Source: Magnetococcus sp. PR-3
GTDB lineage: Bacteria; Pseudomonadota; Magnetococcia; Magnetococcales; Magnetococcaceae
NCBI RefSeq assembly: GCF_036689865.1
Contig: NZ_JBAHUQ010000027.1
Location: 32,436 to 96,435, forward strand
DNA: 64,000 nucleotides
Direction of reading: 5' to 3'
Under the pieces are notes generated by a model, which was given only the letters and a program-made list of their open reading frames with translations, did no database searches and had not been told where the DNA came from. The stretch's first letter is position 1; every line of letters starts with the position of its first letter. Position numbers and translations under genes: made by a program. Below are positions 40,912 to 48,932 of the stretch, one piece after another.

Positions 40912-41086
40912 GATCCAGCTCCACCATGTCGGGGGTGTAGTGGATGGCCATAGGCTGACCATCAAGCAGGACCATCAAATAGTGGCCATTGGCATGCATA
41001 TATTTGCCGCGCAGGGTGTTGCCGTTGCGGTCACGGATGGTGACCCGTTGACCGGGTTCTAGGGTTTGGGCTTGGGCGGGGGTCAT
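40898..41086 (-). CDS. Hypothetical small beta-barrel protein
   Basis: 62 residues from ATG 41086, overlapping the upstream stop as ATGA. TLEPGQRVTIRDRNGNTLRGKYMHANGHYLMVLLDGQPMAIHY has the rhythm of a small SH3/OB-like barrel. Similar in size and plan to the protein at 40280. Function unknown. Confidence 0.55.
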   Translation of the reverse strand: MTPAQAQTLEPGQRVTIRDRNGNTLRGKYMHANGHYLMVLLDGQPMAIHYTPDMVELDHDQD

Positions 41087-41517
41087 GAGAACTCTCCCAG
41101 CCAAGAAATCAGATGTTCGCTGGTGTGGCAGAGTCGATCACAGAGCCCATACATCAGCTCCGGTTCGGATTCATCCAGCAGTACCGCCACCGGCTTGTTT
41201 TGGGCTATAAACCACCCCAGCTCTGTGTGGGCTGAGCGTTCACAGGGCAGGACCAGGACGCAGCAATCCGCCCAGCGCATGCCCTCCAGATCCCGCTGCA
41301 ACCCCTGCACTGCGGCAGGGTGCTGGAGCAGTGTTTGATATTGGTAGGGTTGCAGAGCCTGCCAATTTGGATCCGCATGCGACCATTGAAAGCCGGGCTT
41401 GCCATCGTGCGGGTTGCGGAAATCAAACACCTCATGGCCAGCGTTGCGGATGGATGCCACCACCCCAGGCTGTAAGGTGTTGCGCCAGGATGAGGCGACG
41501 TAGACTTTTCGAGCCAT
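41083..41517 (-). CDS. Nucleoside 2-deoxyribosyltransferase-like protein
   Basis: 144 residues. VYVASSWRN at the start, AGHEVFDFRNP, DLEGMRWADCCVLVLPCERSAHTELGWFIAQNKPVAVLL match the fold and signature (SxxE/H-type active loop, A-H-x-E-L-G near 95-100) of the deoxyribosyltransferase family. Members move or hydrolyse the base of nucleosides; in phages they may adjust nucleotide pools or base modification. First of a group of coupled genes after a 200-base gap. Confidence 0.7.
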   Translation of the reverse strand: MARKVYVASSWRNTLQPGVVASIRNAGHEVFDFRNPHDGKPGFQWSHADPNWQALQPYQYQTLLQHPAAVQGLQRDLEGMRWADCCVLVLPCERSAHTELGWFIAQNKPVAVLLDESEPELMYGLCDRLCHTSEHLISWLGEFS

Positions 41518-41724
41518 GTCGATACTCCGTTAGGTTTTTAGGGCGGGGTAAATCCCGCCTGTCTCTATGCGTAAAATCATTAAAAAGAGACAGGGCGGGC
41601 CGTGGGTCGCGGTCCATGACGCGCCCTGTCTTGAGTCCTAGCTGGCGGATCAAGGGAGGAGATCCGTTGCTCCAGCCGTCCGCTGCGCCCACCCCTGGCA
41701 GGGGGTGGCTTGTTGGCGCAGTGT
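41518..41724. other. Short non-coding gap with hairpins in the early region
   Basis: Contains GGCGGG/CCCGCC arms at 41542-41559 and a longer imperfect stem GACAGGGCG/CGCCCTGTC at about 41590-41631. On the minus strand these follow the gene at 41725, so they may attenuate transcription; no T-run is present. Confidence 0.45.
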
Positions 41725-42087
41725 TTAGTCGCCCAGCTCCTCCAGGGCGGTCATGGATTCGCCGATCAGCATCTTAAGCCAGCGGCGCTGGTCGTCAGGG
41801 TGCTGCACAGCAATGCTGCAACCAGCGATCATGTCGGCTGCGATCTGTACACGTCCCAGCGATCCGCCAGGAGCTGGGGCCGGGTTGTTTCGGGTCTCCT
41901 CGTTGGCCAGTACCGCGTTGGTAACCATGGTGATGGCCTTGCTTTTGTTGGGTACCCGGCGGGTGATGTGCTCTAGGATCTCATCACCGGCGTACTCCAT
42001 GGCCGCGGCGGTGACTCGCTTGGCGATGGCCTTGCCCATGGGATTGGTGGTGGCGAACTTGACGAGTCCGGTTAATGCTTTGAACAT
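41725..42087 (-). CDS. Hypothetical early-region protein
   Basis: 120 residues (MFKALTGLVKFATTNPMGKAIAKRV), helical, with RRVPNKSKAITMVTNAVLANEETR and a C-terminal HPDDQRRWLKMLIGESMTALEEL. No motif recognised. Starts 2 bases after the upstream stop. Confidence 0.55.
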   Translation of the reverse strand: MFKALTGLVKFATTNPMGKAIAKRVTAAAMEYAGDEILEHITRRVPNKSKAITMVTNAVLANEETRNNPAPAPGGSLGRVQIAADMIAGCSIAVQHPDDQRRWLKMLIGESMTALEELGD

Positions 42088-42089
42088 GG

Positions 42090-42614
42090 TTAAACCTCCT
42101 TACAGGGTTGGGGAGTGATGCTGACGGTACGGCTCAGCACCAGATGTTTTTGCAGATCGGCGACCTTGACCCCTTTGGGCGGGGCGTCGTGACCGAAGGC
42201 GATCTTAAGCAGATCCTTGCTGGGCTTGTAGTCGGTGCTCTGCTTGGTCTCCACCATCTTGGGAAAGAGATCCTGGCCAAGTACGGCGATCAGCTCAAGC
42301 CGGGGGTTGTAGCCTTGGGGCTCCTCATCGCTGGGTTTGCGCTGTCTGGGCAGTTTGACCTCCTCCGCCAGTTTCAGCTGCACCCGCCCCTGAGCCTTCA
42401 TGGTGATGGTGATGGGCTTGCCCACCGCCAGCTGTCCACCGAAGGTCGCCTCCAGCTGCTGTTTGGCGTCGTCCAGATCCAGCTTGGCCTGATCTGCGAC
42501 GCGCTTGGCCTCCAGCAGTTGCTTGACCTGTTTGGCCTGATCCTTGGTGATGGTCAGGGTGGACTTGCCCTGTTTAACGGTGACCCCCGTGGAGAGGACC
42601 TCTTGCTTAGCCAT
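42090..42614 (-). CDS. Hypothetical coiled-coil early protein
   Basis: 174 residues. A Lys-rich helix (TKDQAKQVKQLLEAKRVADQAKLDLDDAKQQLEA) followed by a beta segment (KPITITMKAQGRVQLKLAEEV) and a tail with FGHDAPPKGVKVADLQKHL. Length and place beside MuB suggest an equivalent of the host-nuclease inhibitor or replication helper of other Mu-like phages, but I see no decisive motif. Confidence 0.55.
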   Translation of the reverse strand: MAKQEVLSTGVTVKQGKSTLTITKDQAKQVKQLLEAKRVADQAKLDLDDAKQQLEATFGGQLAVGKPITITMKAQGRVQLKLAEEVKLPRQRKPSDEEPQGYNPRLELIAVLGQDLFPKMVETKQSTDYKPSKDLLKIAFGHDAPPKGVKVADLQKHLVLSRTVSITPQPCKEV

Positions 42615-42978
42615 TGCTGTTGCTCCCGTTGTTTTGGCATGACTGACAGGTCATGCTCTCTTTAATGGTGATTGGATTGGAGGTGACATAGCCCTGATCC
42701 TGGCGCTGTTGACACTGTTGGGCGGTGATGGGCCAGCCGTTGTTAAGGGGGCATTTAATGCCCATCAACTGGCTGCGCACCCGCCCCTCCATGCCGTTGG
42801 GGCTATGCTTACCCAGCACCTGGGTTATGCGTGCGGTGGTGATGCCCAGCTTGGTGGCCACCACCCGTTGCCCCTTGGCCCGGACCTCCAGAGCCAAGAC
42901 CTTGACCCAGTCCGGTATAGATGGCCCCCAGTGCTGCTGGGCGCGGGCGAGGGGATCTTGATGGTTGCGGTTTTTCAT
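42607..42978 (-). CDS. HTH-type early regulator
   Basis: 123 residues. LALEVRAKGQRVVATKLGITTARITQVLGKHSP is a clear helix-turn-helix; NGMEGRVRSQLMGIKCPLNN after it is shared with short phage regulators of this region. The C-terminus has four cysteines in total (one in KCPL, one in QQCQQ, and TCQSCQ at the end), a possible metal site. Overlaps both neighbours by 4-8 bases. Confidence 0.65.
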   Translation of the reverse strand: MKNRNHQDPLARAQQHWGPSIPDWVKVLALEVRAKGQRVVATKLGITTARITQVLGKHSPNGMEGRVRSQLMGIKCPLNNGWPITAQQCQQRQDQGYVTSNPITIKESMTCQSCQNNGSNSNG

Positions 42979-43544
42979 GGGCGGCTCCCTTCGATCACAA
43001 CGCCACCTTTCCAGATCTTGGGCGGGGTATGGTTGGGGTCGATAACCGCGTTATCAGAGCAGCGGATGATGGGTGCCTTGGGCAGGTACGTATACTCGGA
43101 TGTCACGTAGTAAGAGATCGGGCCTTGCTCTTCCGTCCGCTGGATTAGCCCAGCTTTGTACAGCTTGTAAAGATAGGTCCGGGCCACCTGCTTGGAGACC
43201 CCAAACGCCACCATCTCCTTGGGACTTACGTGGGCTCTCATGCGCAGCACCTTCCAGCAGATATCCTGCTTGGTCTCTTTAAATTCGCTGCCATCACCGT
43301 CAAGGTTTGGGGTGTTAGGACCGACATCCCGCAACAGTTCGTAGATCACTGGGTCACGCTCTGCGACGGGTGCCACATAGCCCCCCAACAACAGCCGACC
43401 CAGATAGTCCAGCCAGGTTGCCTGGGGTACTTTGCAGTAGCGGCGCAGATCCTCCTGAGAGAGGCGGCGAAACCCACGCACGATGGCCCACACTTGGTCC
43501 GTGCCTTTTAGGCTCTGGGCCTTGTTCAGTTCGCTGAGTTTCAT
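42975..43544 (-). CDS. Winged-helix early phage protein
   Basis: 189 residues. Two helix-turn-helix-like segments: RGFRRLSQEDLRRYCKVPQATWLDYLGRLLLGGYV near 25-60 and MRAHVSPKEMVAFGVSKQVARTYLYKLYKAGLIQRT near 100-140. Proteins of this plan follow the MuB gene in many Mu-like phages. DNA binding is likely; target unknown. Confidence 0.65.
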   Translation of the reverse strand: MKLSELNKAQSLKGTDQVWAIVRGFRRLSQEDLRRYCKVPQATWLDYLGRLLLGGYVAPVAERDPVIYELLRDVGPNTPNLDGDGSEFKETKQDICWKVLRMRAHVSPKEMVAFGVSKQVARTYLYKLYKAGLIQRTEEQGPISYYVTSEYTYLPKAPIIRCSDNAVIDPNHTPPKIWKGGVVIEGSRP

Positions 43545-43545
43545 C

Positions 43546-44340
43546 TCAGATCATCCCGCCTTGGTCGGGGTTGCCGGTGTAGACCTTGGATAGATCGTAA
43601 TCACCCAGACCCAACGCTGTTAGGTTGCGGGCCTGGGCATCCTCCCGCATGAGGTCGATGTTGGTGCGCATGCGGCGGGTGTTCCACTCACACAACGCGC
43701 CCACGGCCTCCAGCAGCTTTGGATCAAAGTCAATGATGCCGGGGTGGTTTTCCTCTTCGGCATTGAGGGCTTTGTTGTCTGCTGCGATGATGTCCTGCAC
43801 GTCATCCAAGTTGATCTTATGCGCCTCAACCCAATAACGGACGCGGTTGTGGACCTTGGGCCATTTAGCCAGTTTGTATCGTAACTTCTCCTCACCAATC
43901 AATAAGATGGTGGGGTTGGCAATCTTCTGGTGGGCCTCTAACAGCAGCTCAACCATGCCCTGTTTTTTGGTCAGGAAATCCATCTCATCAATAATCACCG
44001 GTACCCGCTGAGCGGATACGGCGGTGCAGAAGGATTCCATCATCTCCGGGATGGTGCGGGGCATGGTGTCCAGGGTGTAACCAACCTGCTTGAGCAGCTG
44101 CTGGAGTAGGAATTTTTTGTTCCAGGATTCCCCAGCCTCCACATAGATGGCGCGCTCTTTAATGGCGATCATCTCGGCGCTGGTGGATTTGCCCAGCCCT
44201 GAGAGACCATAGAGCACCACCATGCCCGGCTGGCCAGGGCGACGGTCCTGACACTGCCGAACCGCACGCATGCTGCGCACAACCAAAGGTAGCGGGGCAG
44301 TGGGGTAGGGCTCCATTCTCTTCTGTTCGTGACTACTCAT
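43546..44340 (-). CDS. MuB-type transposition ATPase (AAA)
   Basis: 264 residues from ATG 44340 with GGGAG 8 bases upstream. Walker A GLSGLGKST at 45-53, Walker B VPVIIDEMDFL near 115, sensor LLIGEEKL near 147. In Mu, MuB binds DNA with ATP, selects the target and activates the transposase. It lacks the N-terminal helix-turn-helix domain of Mu MuB (312 residues), a shorter form common in Mu-like phages. It follows the transposase gene by 56 bases. Confidence 0.85.
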   Translation of the reverse strand: MSSHEQKRMEPYPTAPLPLVVRSMRAVRQCQDRRPGQPGMVVLYGLSGLGKSTSAEMIAIKERAIYVEAGESWNKKFLLQQLLKQVGYTLDTMPRTIPEMMESFCTAVSAQRVPVIIDEMDFLTKKQGMVELLLEAHQKIANPTILLIGEEKLRYKLAKWPKVHNRVRYWVEAHKINLDDVQDIIAADNKALNAEEENHPGIIDFDPKLLEAVGALCEWNTRRMRTNIDLMREDAQARNLTALGLGDYDLSKVYTGNPDQGGMI

Positions 44341-44396
44341 GTTGTTAACTCCCAAGTTTTTTATGGATCGCCCAGCTCTGTGGTGGGCTTATCTAA

Positions 44397-46574
44397 TCAA
44401 CCAAAGGATGCGTAGATATCATCCGTTGCTTTGTACTCATTGGTCTTTTGGTAGCTACGCAGCCATGTCTCTTGTTCGCGTGGCACCCCTTTACCCTGTT
44501 CAATCAGCCGCTCCAGGCGCTTGGCCCGTTTGTAGCGGTCGTCTGCTGTCTCCTGGGCCGCAGGCTTGGGGGCGTTTAACTCCGCAACCAGGGCCTGCTG
44601 GGCCTGCCGATCTGCCTGGGTGCGCTGGGGCGGCGGGGCGTTGCGTCGGTCCAGATCCTTGGCCAGCACCCCGGCCTGCTCAAGGGCCGGGGTGGTGTGG
44701 CTGCCCGCTGGCCGCAAAGGGGTGATGTTGGGGGCGGCCTCGGCGCGCATGGCCAGGACCTCTGCGGCGATACCTGCGGTACCCATCTCCTTGGTGAGTG
44801 CCTTGGCCTCTCGCCGCTGCTGCTGGTAGATCTTGGCCTGCAGCCGTTTGGCCGCCATAGCCCGCTCTTTGCGGCTCACCCCCAACAGCTCTGGGCACTC
44901 CGCCACGCAGATGTATTTGCCGCGTTCGTCAAAGACATAGACCACGCCGATGTTGGCCTCATCCATCCTCACTTGTACCGTCTGTCCCATGACCTCGGGC
45001 TGGGTCAGGGCGGGGGCATCGTAATTATAATTGGCGATGCGTAGCCCCTTCTTGGCAACGCGGCGGGTTCCGTTGCCATCTGGAGCGGGGGCCAGCAATA
45101 GATCCAACGCCCGCTCATCTTTAATACGCGCCACCGGATGGGGCCAGCTTAGAACCCGATCACTGGGGGTCTGTTTGATGCCGCTGTGTACGTCGTGGTT
45201 GTAGAGGTTTTCTATCCACTCGTCACAGTAGGCCTGTAGATCCTCAGCGCTCATATGGCTGAGATCTATCACCTCATCCCCACCAAACAGCCGCTGGGCA
45301 AAGGTTTTGCGACTCTCAATGGCCTTACGATCTGTAATGTCGTGGCCAACAAACCCAGGCAATAGCTCAAGCAATCCGTGTGAAAATGTCCAAAAGGCCC
45401 GTTCGATATGCGGCTTCTGTTCGGGTGCAAACGGGGTGCAAATCAGCTGTTCAATATTAAGGGACTCAAACACCCTTACTGTGTGCTTGGAGACATAGTC
45501 GGATCCGTTATCCGTCTTGATCTGCTGGGGCAGGCCCCAGTCCAACATGGCATTCCGAGCCAGCGCTGTGACCGCTGTGCTGCGGGTGGTGCGGGTCACC
45601 AGCAGTTTTAAGCGCCGCGACCAGATGTCGATCACCCCGACGATGTCATGCCGTTTACCATCGGCCAGCATAAGATCCGCCTTGGTACTGTCCATCTCCC
45701 AGCGCTGATTCAGCGCGGTGATCTCTTCGCTTAGCGACCCAAAGGCCACCATGTGATTACTGCGCCAAGCGTCCGGATTGGTCACATAGAGCACCAGGGA
45801 TTTGTGCTGCTTGCGCCACGCCTCCATATAGCGGGCAATCGTGGTCTTGGGTGAGGTGTAGCCAAACCTTGCCTGCATGGCCTCCCTGACCCGCTTAGGG
45901 CCACAGCGGGGGTGGTCCAACATCATGGAGACCGCCAAATCCTGCTGATCAGCCGTCAGACTGGTGGTGCCGCGTTTGGCATTGCCATGCTCGGGCAGTA
46001 GCCCCCCTGGACCACTCTCACGGAATTGGCGCTGCCACCGGTAAAGCGTGGGTTGAGAGGGGATCTTAACCTTGGCCTGCACCGCCTCTTCCGGTAGCGG
46101 TATGAGACCTTCTTTAAGCAGAGCAATATAGTCATGCATGAGATCCGCTATCTTGCCCTGCCTGTCGGATCGGTAGGCGATCCAGCCCCGTACAATGGCT
46201 GCCATGCCGTCTGCCTTGGCCTGCTGCGCCTTGGTGGCCTGATGGTAACGCACCAAACCCTGCTCACCCGCCATATGCTGCGTGGCGGCGGGCTGCTTAC
46301 GGCGGGCAAGATGGGTCAAGCCAACGGCGCGGACCTCATCGGGCAGACCCTCAAGATCCTCACCTGTAAGGGTCTCAGCGTGACGGTCCAGGATGGCGAT
46401 CTGAGCGATGGCGGATAGCTCCGCCAGAGGATAGACCAAACCACCACCCCGGCCAGGACGCTTGATGCCTTCAGCTGCGTCGGCTTTGAGGCGGCCAAGC
46501 ATGCCACGCTCAGAGGTCGGGTAGCCCGGCAATCCCATTGCGCCCAGATCTTTCGCTGTCCACGGGCCTAGCAT
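44397..46574 (-). CDS. MuA-type DDE transposase
   Basis: 725 residues. N-terminal Mu-type winged helix (WTAKDLGAMGLPGYPTSERGMLGRLK). Catalytic DDE: Asp near 294 in RWEMDSTKAD, Asp near 354 in KTDNGSDY, Glu near 391 in HIERAFW, matching the spacing of MuA. The C-terminal beta-barrel (TVQVRMDEANIGVVYVFDERGKYI) and a basic end follow. It cuts and joins phage ends for integration and replicative transposition; binding sites are likely the GCGTAAAATG boxes at the two ends. ATG 46574 overlaps the upstream stop. Confidence 0.95.
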   Translation of the reverse strand: MLGPWTAKDLGAMGLPGYPTSERGMLGRLKADAAEGIKRPGRGGGLVYPLAELSAIAQIAILDRHAETLTGEDLEGLPDEVRAVGLTHLARRKQPAATQHMAGEQGLVRYHQATKAQQAKADGMAAIVRGWIAYRSDRQGKIADLMHDYIALLKEGLIPLPEEAVQAKVKIPSQPTLYRWQRQFRESGPGGLLPEHGNAKRGTTSLTADQQDLAVSMMLDHPRCGPKRVREAMQARFGYTSPKTTIARYMEAWRKQHKSLVLYVTNPDAWRSNHMVAFGSLSEEITALNQRWEMDSTKADLMLADGKRHDIVGVIDIWSRRLKLLVTRTTRSTAVTALARNAMLDWGLPQQIKTDNGSDYVSKHTVRVFESLNIEQLICTPFAPEQKPHIERAFWTFSHGLLELLPGFVGHDITDRKAIESRKTFAQRLFGGDEVIDLSHMSAEDLQAYCDEWIENLYNHDVHSGIKQTPSDRVLSWPHPVARIKDERALDLLLAPAPDGNGTRRVAKKGLRIANYNYDAPALTQPEVMGQTVQVRMDEANIGVVYVFDERGKYICVAECPELLGVSRKERAMAAKRLQAKIYQQQRREAKALTKEMGTAGIAAEVLAMRAEAAPNITPLRPAGSHTTPALEQAGVLAKDLDRRNAPPPQRTQADRQAQQALVAELNAPKPAAQETADDRYKRAKRLERLIEQGKGVPREQETWLRSYQKTNEYKATDDIYASFG

Positions 46575-46807
46575 GATGTAGCCGCCTCCTCAATCTCACC
46601 AAGAGTATCCCACGATTTCTTATCCAGAGACGCCAAGCCTTCGCAGTGGGTAACGTAGCCTTTGCGTTTATTTACTGGCTGCCCAGCCTCCCATTCATCA
46701 CAGATCCACATGTACTGGATCTCCAAGATCCTCGCTCCACCCAGAGGTACTTTGATCAGATCCCCCAGGGTGCGCAGCTTGGCTGCCTGATCCGCTATGC
46801 AGCCCAT
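46568..46807 (-). CDS. Hypothetical protein upstream of the transposase
   Basis: 79 residues (MGCIADQAAKLRTLGDL), overlapping the transposase start by 7 bases and the regulator upstream by 13. IKVPLGGARILEIQYMWICDEWEAGQPV... suggests a small beta-containing fold. No family recognised. Its tight coupling to the transposase hints at a control role. Confidence 0.55.
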   Translation of the reverse strand: MGCIADQAAKLRTLGDLIKVPLGGARILEIQYMWICDEWEAGQPVNKRKGYVTHCEGLASLDKKSWDTLGEIEEAATSC

Positions 46808-47034
46808 CGGTAAATCCCTGTTCCGTAGACCATGTGCCGCATGCCGACCCGAAGACCGGCAAGGCGACGCATGACCCGTTGATTGTGTTTGCGACCAGCA
46901 ATGGTCTCACTCACCCTGCTACACGGCACGCCAGCATCTTCTGCAACATCCACCTGTTTAATGTCCCGTGTAATCAGTTCTGCCTTGATCACCCGTGACA
47001 GTGATGTGGCAGTTGCTCCCGACCGATTCATCAT
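46795..47034 (-). CDS. Ner-like HTH protein
   Basis: 79 residues. SLSRVIKAELITRDIKQVDVAEDAGVPCSRVSETIAGRKHNQRVMRRLAGL carries a helix-turn-helix near 25-60 (given here as its region, VAEDAGVPCSRVSETI being the motif). In Mu the first early gene, ner, shuts down the early and repressor promoters; the place fits. GAGGG lies 6 bases before ATG 47034. The first 77 bases overlap the gene upstream in another frame. Confidence 0.65.
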   Translation of the reverse strand: MMNRSGATATSLSRVIKAELITRDIKQVDVAEDAGVPCSRVSETIAGRKHNQRVMRRLAGLRVGMRHMVYGTGIYRWAA

Positions 47035-47446
47035 TTTTAACCCTCGCTTCTATCGCTCTTATCCTGTTGGCGAGTTGGCTAACATCATCCTTGGCTCTAT
47101 CTAACTGCCTTCTGGTTTCGAGCTTACCCATCTCCGCAGCCTCTATAGCGGTGATCAGCTCAATGCCCAGCGGCTCCATCAACACCCGCAACATCTCAAT
47201 GCTGCCGGTTGCTTCTGCCAGATAAGGAAGCGCCTTAACTGGCGGCATGTTAATCGCATGGGGGTCCAGCCACTTGCCGAACGATTCAACACTCAACTCT
47301 TTGGCCCGCCCGGCAGCTAGCTTAACGCCATCTTTTTCAGCCAAACGATTCAACCTTCTTACGAGCTGGGTATGACTCTTGCCAGAACCCTTAACAGCTT
47401 TTCTCAATGCCAAAACAAATGCGTTTTCTCTATCAAGCCCAGACAT
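46958..47446 (-). CDS. First early-region regulatory-type protein
   Basis: 162 residues from ATG 47446 (MSGLDRENAFVLALRKAVKG). VKGSGKSHTQLVRRLNRLAEKDG and ELSVESFGKWLDPHAINMPPVKALPYLAEATGS look like DNA-binding helices found in short prophage regulators. The end is a coiled coil (RRQLDRAKDDVSQLANRIRAIEARV). It is the first gene after the control region, facing the repressor. Its 3' end overlaps the Ner-like gene by 77 bases, unusually long. Confidence 0.6.
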   Translation of the reverse strand: MSGLDRENAFVLALRKAVKGSGKSHTQLVRRLNRLAEKDGVKLAAGRAKELSVESFGKWLDPHAINMPPVKALPYLAEATGSIEMLRVLMEPLGIELITAIEAAEMGKLETRRQLDRAKDDVSQLANRIRAIEARVKNDESVGSNCHITVTGDQGRTDYTGH

Positions 47447-47535
47447 GGCTAAATCCTGTCTGCTCCCGACTTGTATCTGATTAAAATGCAACCCCAGATA
47501 TTGTTGTGTTTTACGGGGTGCGCTATCATCGCTAG

Positions 47536-47690
47536 GGGGTAACTTTTTACCCCGTGTTGATTCACATACTACAAACTTTTGCGAATCAAGCAAAGGTTAA
47601 ATTGCGAATTCAGACTTAAAAGTATGCGGAATTGCGGGAAGAGTTGCGATTTACGCTTGTTTTCAAGATGTTAATAAACTCTGACTTTCT
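47536..47690. promoter_or_regulatory. Early control region with repeated operator-like boxes
   Basis: Between divergent repressor and early genes. TTGCG boxes on the plus strand start at 47579, 47602, 47632 and 47644, the first two as TTGCGAAT. On the minus strand TTGCTT, a 16-nt spacer and TAGTAT form a possible early promoter lying across the first box. An inverted repeat GGGGTAA/TTACCCC is at 47536-47553. The arrangement is that of repressor/Ner operators over opposed promoters. Confidence 0.6.
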
Positions 47691-47732
47691 GTGTTTTTTT
47701 TAACGGATCTCTTCAGAGTTAAGGGCGTGAAG

Positions 47733-48197
47733 ATGGAAGATACGATAGCCAGTCGCATAAAGACTCTCTCAGCAGAGGTCGGAAGCCTTAATAGGCTCGG
47801 GAAACTATGCGAAATAGGCGAGAGTACTTTGCGAGCATGGCTGGGTGGCACCATCCCTAAAGCGGATGCAATCGGCAAGGTTGCGGATACTGTCGGGGTA
47901 AATCTGGATTGGCTGGTGCTCGGCAAAGGGCCTATGCGCCACGCAGACGCTGGCGAATGGCAAGGGGCGGGTATGATTGATGGGTACCCAGAGATAACGC
48001 CCCAGCTGATCATGGAGGCCGTAGAGGCCGTGGATACCCTGCTCGGTGAGCAGGGCAAGGTGGTTCCCCCAGGCAAGATACACCTACTTGTGCAGGCAGC
48101 CTGTGAAGATTATGTTGACGCCAAACGCGCCAACAACGCCCCGGATAATATAATAGATTTCAGACCTTTACGCCGAAACATTAAGCTTGCCGTCTAA
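47733..48197 (+). CDS. Phage repressor (short, HTH type)
   Basis: 154 residues from ATG 47733 (MEDTIASRIKTL). The N-terminal SLNRLGKLCEIGESTLRAWLGGTIPKADAIGKVADTVGVNLDWLVLGKG is a phage-repressor helix-turn-helix. The C-terminal part lacks the Ser/Lys autoprotease of LexA-type repressors, so cleavage-driven induction is not expected; antirepressors may do the inactivating instead. Opposite in direction to the early genes, as Mu c is. Confidence 0.8.
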   Translation: MEDTIASRIKTLSAEVGSLNRLGKLCEIGESTLRAWLGGTIPKADAIGKVADTVGVNLDWLVLGKGPMRHADAGEWQGAGMIDGYPEITPQLIMEAVEAVDTLLGEQGKVVPPGKIHLLVQAACEDYVDAKRANNAPDNIIDFRPLRRNIKLAV

Positions 48198-48260
48198 ATC
48201 ACCATATTTTTTGCATGCCTCTTATATGTTTGTATTTTCTGAATATATAGGATTTATGCT

Positions 48261-48620
48261 ATGTCAAAATTAGGCAAGATGGTCGCGGACCACGCGGTCG
48301 ATGCTCCCCGTAAAATAATCCAGTTTCGTCTAATCATTTCTATGCTTATGCTGATCAGTGCAGGTGCTGGCTACACGCTATGCCACGCCCTGACGCCGAC
48401 ATCGGCACAGATCATTGCGGCTGCCCGCCGCCCAATCACCACCACCCAGCGCGAGACCCTATCGGTGCTGGTCAAAGCTGCCGCCACCGCCCAAGGGCAG
48501 CACGTCCAGGCCGCCTGGGCAGCGGTCAAGCAGCTCACAGGCCGCTATCGCGCCCGAGACTTTGATCAGTTTGACTATCAACGCTCCCACGCGTATCTTA
48601 TCCAGCTGGCCCGCCGCTGA
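48261..48620 (+). CDS. Small membrane protein at the phage left end
   Basis: 119 residues: one transmembrane segment (LIISMLMLISAGAGYTLCHAL) then a polar helical domain (SVLVKAAATAQGQHVQAAWAAVKQLTGRY). It lies beyond the repressor in the same direction, so it is probably expressed in the lysogen. Such left-end genes often change the host surface or block other phages; no family is recognised. Confidence 0.6.
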   Translation: MSKLGKMVADHAVDAPRKIIQFRLIISMLMLISAGAGYTLCHALTPTSAQIIAAARRPITTTQRETLSVLVKAAATAQGQHVQAAWAAVKQLTGRYRARDFDQFDYQRSHAYLIQLARR

Positions 48621-48659
48621 GACATTGGTGCTCATCCCTGCCCAGCACACGGACCGCCA

Positions 48660-48822
48660 ACTATCATTTCACGCGGTCCACAGCGCGACTTCCGGCACAT
48701 TCTCCGTTCCGCGCAATTTGATAATTCCAGCCCCCGGATTTCCCACAACGTCCCGTTATTTCCCGCTATTTCCCACATCCAGCTCCCACCCCACCCCTTA
48801 TCATTTCATGCGGTTCTTCACA
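48660..48822. other. Prophage left end with transposase-binding motifs
   Basis: Two inverted copies of the end motif: TATCATTTCACGCGGTCC at 48662-48679 and TTATCATTTCATGCGGTT at 48799-48815, with TTCACA at the tip. These mirror the GCGTAAAATGATA boxes at the right ends. Between them are several TTTCCC repeats. Confidence 0.7.
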
Positions 48823-48828
48823 TAAAGG

Positions 48829-48895
48829 TGTAAAGGCGCATGTAAAATGTCAGTGGGGAAATGTAAAGGGCCGCGTAAAATGATAGTGGGGGATT
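48829..48895. other. Right end of a second, decayed Mu-like element
   Basis: Only 6 bases after the prophage left tip, a sequence starts TGTAAAGGCGCATG that matches the prophage's own right end with one difference over about 34 bases, followed by a copy of the remnant found at 8439 (TGTAAAGGGCCGCG, GATAGTGGGGG). So the prophage is flanked on both sides by right-end sequence in the same orientation. Confidence 0.7.
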
Positions 48896-48932
48896 GTACG
48901 GGCCAGCCTTTTAGGGCTGGCCCGGTTGTTAT

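Larger units (their letters stand above)
8692..48822 (-). mobile_element. Mu-like transposable prophage, about 40.1 kb
   Basis: Bounded by TG at 8692 and CA at 48822, with TGTAAAC at the right end and, on the other strand, TGTGAAG at the left end. Inside are the full set expected of a Mu-type phage in Mu order: repressor, MuA transposase, MuB ATPase, Mor, endolysin, gp27-28 terminase, gp29 portal, gpF, protease/scaffold, capsid, sheath, tube, chaperone, tape measure, gp43-48 baseplate, fibres, Com and a modification gene. No core gene is visibly broken. Base composition is richer in G+C than the host flanks. I find no clear 5-bp target duplication (ATTAA before, TAAAG after). Confidence 0.9.

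Noticed and set aside
45408..45611. Plus-strand frames inside the transposase gene
   Set aside because: They are shadows of the conserved DDE coding sequence on the other strand.
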